DNA from: Silicimonas sp.
Lineage (GTDB): Bacteria > Pseudomonadota > Alphaproteobacteria > Rhodobacterales > Rhodobacteraceae
Direction: 5' to 3'
Assembly: GCA_022826205.1 (NCBI GenBank)
Contig: JAJDVJ010000118.1
Coordinates: forward strand, 1 to 64,000
Length of the DNA stretch: 64,000 bases
Below, piece after piece: positions 61,186 through 64,000 of this stretch. The position numbers and the translations under genes were made by a program. Numbering within the stretch: position 1 is the stretch's first letter; every line of letters begins with the position of its first letter. The notes beneath the pieces are model-generated. The model had not been told where the DNA came from. It searched no databases and saw only the letters and a list, made by a program, of their open reading frames with translations.

Positions 61186-63329
61186 TCCGCGCCTCCAAAG
61201 GAAAGCGATTTGCGTGACCGACGGTGTTGCAGCCAGCCTATGAGCCGTGCGGCCAGTTCCGCGCGCCAGTGTTCGAAACCGGTTGGGTTGTGCACAATGT
61301 CGGCGCGGTAGAAGCTTGGACAGAGCACGGCAGCCTCGGCCACCTCGCCGCAATTTCCACAACCGACGCATGTCTGGTCGATGTGCGCCACGGGATCGTC
61401 GCGGAGAGGGTCGTCAAGCTTCTTGAGTGACAGCGACGGGCAGCCCGAGAGTCGGATGCAGGCGTGGTCGCCGGTGCAGATGTCTTCGTCGACGCCGAAT
61501 CGAGGCGCAACGATGCGCTTCCCCGCATTGACGGCCTCTTGCTGGAGCGGTTTCTCGCGGCGCTGGCGGTTCAACATGCATTCCGAGGAGGCGATTATGA
61601 CCTTCGGGCCGTCATAATCAGTGGTCAGCGCCTCGCGAAAGATCTCGCACATCCGAGGCACATCGTAGGTGTGATCGATTTCGCGGACCCATTTCACGCC
61701 AACACCCCGGACGGCGGCGCTGATCGGGTTGTTCGTTGCCTTGGTCGGGTTGTTGGCGCGACTCGACGGCACGTCCTGCCCGCCTGTGGCCGCTGAATAG
61801 TAGTTATCAACGATCACCGCGACGCTGTCGGCGCGATTGAACACCATGTTGCCGATCGACGAGGCGAGGCCGTTATGCCAGAATCCGCCATCGCCGATGA
61901 TCGAGATCGCCCGCCGTTCGCCACCGGCGTCGAAGGCGGAATTCGATGCCGGGCCGAGGCCGTAGCCCATTGTCGAACCGCCAATCTCGAAGGGCGGGAG
62001 CGAAGCGAAGAGATGGCAACCGATATCACCGGTGATCTGGTGTTCACCAAGTTCCCGCTGGACGATTTTCAGTGCAGCAAAGATAGGGCGTTCGGGGCAG
62101 CCGGTGCAGAAACCGGGCGGGCGGACCGGGACCGTCTTCGAAAGGTCCGGGATTTCGGGCGCATCCCGGTTGGGTGCACGGACCTGGCCGGGCAGCAGGT
62201 CGGGGGCGGTTTCGCGAAGGAAGGCGGTCATGCCGTCATGCAGCACCTGACCAGTGTACTCGCCGGCCATCGGCAAGACATCCTTGCCCATCAGGCGCGT
62301 TCGGACGCCTTCCCTGAAAAGCATGGAGCCAATGGATTGCTCGATGAATTCGGGCTGGCCTTCCTCGACGACAAGGAGCGCGTCCTTGCCGTGCGCAAAG
62401 TCCAGCATCTCGGCTCGCACCAATGGGTAGGTGACATTCAGGACATGGAGCGGCACATCCGTTTTGCCGTAGAGGTCGGCAAGACCCAGCCGCTGCAGCG
62501 TCCGTATCACACCGTTGTACATGCCGCCCTGAAGAACGATGCCGACCTTGCCCTGCCGGGGACCGAAGCGCTCGTTCAATGTCTGTTCGGCGATGAAGGC
62601 CTCTGCGGCTGGCCAGCGGCATTCGATCTTGTCTTTCTCGTGCGCATAGGACATCGGCGGCAGCACAACGCGCCGAAAGTCCTTTCGCGGTTCTGCCAGC
62701 GCATCGCGGACGGTCAGCGGTGGCGGGATGTTATCTGCAGTCTCGAACTGGCCGGTGACATGGCAGGACCGGATCCGCACCATTAGCATCACTGGCGTGC
62801 TGGACGCCTCGGAAAGCGCGAACCCCTGTTTCACCGCCCGAACGATCGAGGGCAGGTTCGGGCGCGGGTCCAGGAGCCAGAACTGCGATTTCATCGCAAA
62901 GGCGTGGCTGCGCTCCTGCATGATCGAGGAACCCTCGCCGTAGTCCTCGCCAAGAACAATCAGCGCACCGCCGGTCACGCCCGAGGATGACAGGTTCGCC
63001 AGGGCGTCTGACGCGACGTTGACCCCGACAGGGCCCTTGTACGTCACGGCACCACGAATCGGGTAGTGGACCGAAGCTGCCAGCATCGCAGTTGCTGCGG
63101 CCTCGGAAGCATTGGCTTCAAACCGGACGCCGAGCTCGGCGAGGAGATCCTGCGCGTCGGCCAGCACGTCCATCAGGTGAGAGATCGGCGCACCCTGATA
63201 GCCTCCGACATAGCCCACGCCGGATTCCAGCAGCGCCTTCGTGATTGCCAGAATGCCCTCGCCAGTGAAGGTCTCGCCGGCACCGAGGCGCAGGTGTTCG
63301 ACTTCAGCCTTGAACGAGCGCTCGGCCAT
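61182..63329 (-). CDS. iorA: Indolepyruvate ferredoxin oxidoreductase, alpha subunit
   Basis: This 715-residue thiamine-diphosphate enzyme subunit has the N-terminal pyrimidine-binding part (GVGYVGGYQGAPISHLMDVL, EANASEAAATAMLAASV), a middle domain, and the cofactor part GDIGCHLFASLPPFEIGGST, SIIGDGGFWHNG and NYYSAATGGQD. Near the C-terminus Cys-rich motifs for Fe-S clusters occur (ICTGDHACIRLSGCPSL, CVGCGNCGEVAEAAVLCPSF). It starts six bases after the cyclase-family stop and overlaps iorB. It uses ferredoxin and CoA with aryl pyruvates. Confidence 0.92.
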   Translation of the reverse strand: MAERSFKAEVEHLRLGAGETFTGEGILAITKALLESGVGYVGGYQGAPISHLMDVLADAQDLLAELGVRFEANASEAAATAMLAASVHYPIRGAVTYKGPVGVNVASDALANLSSSGVTGGALIVLGEDYGEGSSIMQERSHAFAMKSQFWLLDPRPNLPSIVRAVKQGFALSEASSTPVMLMVRIRSCHVTGQFETADNIPPPLTVRDALAEPRKDFRRVVLPPMSYAHEKDKIECRWPAAEAFIAEQTLNERFGPRQGKVGIVLQGGMYNGVIRTLQRLGLADLYGKTDVPLHVLNVTYPLVRAEMLDFAHGKDALLVVEEGQPEFIEQSIGSMLFREGVRTRLMGKDVLPMAGEYTGQVLHDGMTAFLRETAPDLLPGQVRAPNRDAPEIPDLSKTVPVRPPGFCTGCPERPIFAALKIVQRELGEHQITGDIGCHLFASLPPFEIGGSTMGYGLGPASNSAFDAGGERRAISIIGDGGFWHNGLASSIGNMVFNRADSVAVIVDNYYSAATGGQDVPSSRANNPTKATNNPISAAVRGVGVKWVREIDHTYDVPRMCEIFREALTTDYDGPKVIIASSECMLNRQRREKPLQQEAVNAGKRIVAPRFGVDEDICTGDHACIRLSGCPSLSLKKLDDPLRDDPVAHIDQTCVGCGNCGEVAEAAVLCPSFYRADIVHNPTGFEHWRAELAARLIGWLQHRRSRKSLSFGGAE

Positions 63330-63335
63330 GCTCTG

Positions 63336-64000
63336 TCAGACCTGCGGAACGAGCGCCAGGGCGCGGATGGGCGATCCGGTGCCGTGCTCAATTTTCAGGG
63401 GCGCTGCCATGAGGATCGCGCCCTTGGGCGGCAACTGGTCAAGATTTGCGAGCGACGCGAGGCCGAAACAGTTGTCGCGATGCAGGAAGTTATGTGCCGG
63501 ATAGGGGGGCGAGAACTTGCCCGCCATGCCGGCATCGGTGCCGATGCACTGCGCGCCCCACCCGACGATGCCCTTGGAAAGCAGGTAGTCGATGCATTCT
63601 GTCGTCGGGCCGGGGCTGTGCGATCCGTCTTCATGGGGATCGGGATCCTCGTTCAGGAAGAACTCCTCGTCATGCGAGCGCTTGTCCCAGTCTGTGCGCA
63701 TCACCACCCATTCGCCCGGATTGATCTCTCCGTGCTCCGCCTCCCAAGCCTTGACGTGTTCGGCAGTGAGCAGAAAGTCTGGGTCTTCGGCGACCGCCTT
63801 GGAGCAGTCGATCACGTTGACCGGCGCAACGAGGCGCTGGACGTCGAGCGTGTCGGTATAGCCGTCCTCGAAGTCCTTGCCAGAAATCCAGTGATGCGGC
63901 GCGTCGAAATGGGTGCCGGAGTGCTCTCCAAGCACCATCCAGTTCCAGGCGAAGAACGGCCCGTCGGCATCATATTCGCTGATCTTGTGAATTTCGACCT
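63336..64000 (-). CDS. Cyclase-family hydrolase (kynurenine formamidase-like), 5' end cut by window
   Basis: The frame is open to the right edge, reading KISEYDADGPFFAWNWMVLG before the metal motif GEHSGTHFDAPHHW, so the N-terminus lies outside the window. Further conserved parts are WVVMRTDWDKR, GWGAQCIGTDAG and HNFLHRDNCFGLASLANLDQ. The group (cyclase family, PF04199 type) hydrolyses amide or lactone bonds, for example formylkynurenine. It is the first visible gene of the ior operon, which suggests a substrate from aromatic amino acid breakdown, but the reaction is not shown. Confidence 0.85.
   Translation of the reverse strand, partial: VEIHKISEYDADGPFFAWNWMVLGEHSGTHFDAPHHWISGKDFEDGYTDTLDVQRLVAPVNVIDCSKAVAEDPDFLLTAEHVKAWEAEHGEINPGEWVVMRTDWDKRSHDEEFFLNEDPDPHEDGSHSPGPTTECIDYLLSKGIVGWGAQCIGTDAGMAGKFSPPYPAHNFLHRDNCFGLASLANLDQLPPKGAILMAAPLKIEHGTGSPIRALALVPQV

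Overview
The window is a stretch of GC-rich chromosome from an alphaproteobacterium. The gene set and order (dacA-tmk-holB-tatD-MBL, accD-folC, ihfB-lapA-trpF, sseA-GNAT-aminotransferase, a Rhodobacterales-type degenerate protease-like membrane protein, HemF, elongator tRNA-Met) fit a Rhodobacterales-like aerobe. This assignment is inferred from gene content and remembered family resemblance, not from a search. No rRNA, prophage, integrase or CRISPR array was seen.

Region 1 (about 0.2-12.4 kb) is the most distinctive. After a frameshifted remnant come a monohaem cytochrome c, a LysR regulator, a NitT/TauT-type ABC importer (permease, binding protein, ATPase), a dihaem cytochrome c and a membrane protein that resembles a site-2 protease without its catalytic residues, all on the + strand. 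These converge on a tightly overlapping - strand operon: a PQQ-dependent alcohol dehydrogenase with an Asp-Leu-Asp motif suggestive of lanthanide use, an MxaJ-like binding protein, an ABC-2 exporter (ATPase plus permease) and a second family-3 binding protein. Together they look like one periplasmic alcohol-oxidation module: dehydrogenase, cytochrome acceptors, transport and regulation.

Region 2 (12.4-31.4 kb) starts with decayed insertion sequences beside tRNA-Met. Housekeeping genes follow: glyA, nadK, propionate-CoA ligase, malic enzyme (maeB), a deoxynucleoside salvage operon (cdd-deoA-deoB-upp), a degenerate M48-like membrane protein, sseA, a GNAT acetyltransferase and an aspartate/aromatic aminotransferase. 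A - strand operon of SDR, acyl-CoA dehydrogenase and an APH-type kinase resembles the kinase/dehydrogenase pair of 4-hydroxyacid catabolism. IS5-like and IS91-like remnants flank this operon, and a perfect 32-bp palindrome lies just upstream of it.

Region 3 (32.2-49.6 kb) holds a TumE/TumA-like toxin-antitoxin pair whose toxin gene is frameshifted in an A tract, then folC, accD, ilvD, an NDUFS6-like zinc-finger protein, a HIT protein, ihfB-lapA-trpF, a class A PBP, a GFA protein, ogt, ileS, hemF, an intact Phd/VapC pair with an operator-like repeat, and truA.

Region 4 (49.8-64 kb) holds a Gfo/Idh/MocA oxidoreductase, a peroxiredoxin-like protein, a tandem SnoaL-like protein, an AEC transporter, the dacA-tmk-holB-tatD-MBL run, tRNA-Ser, and an operon of a cyclase-family hydrolase (cut by the right edge) with a two-subunit indolepyruvate ferredoxin oxidoreductase (iorA, iorB).
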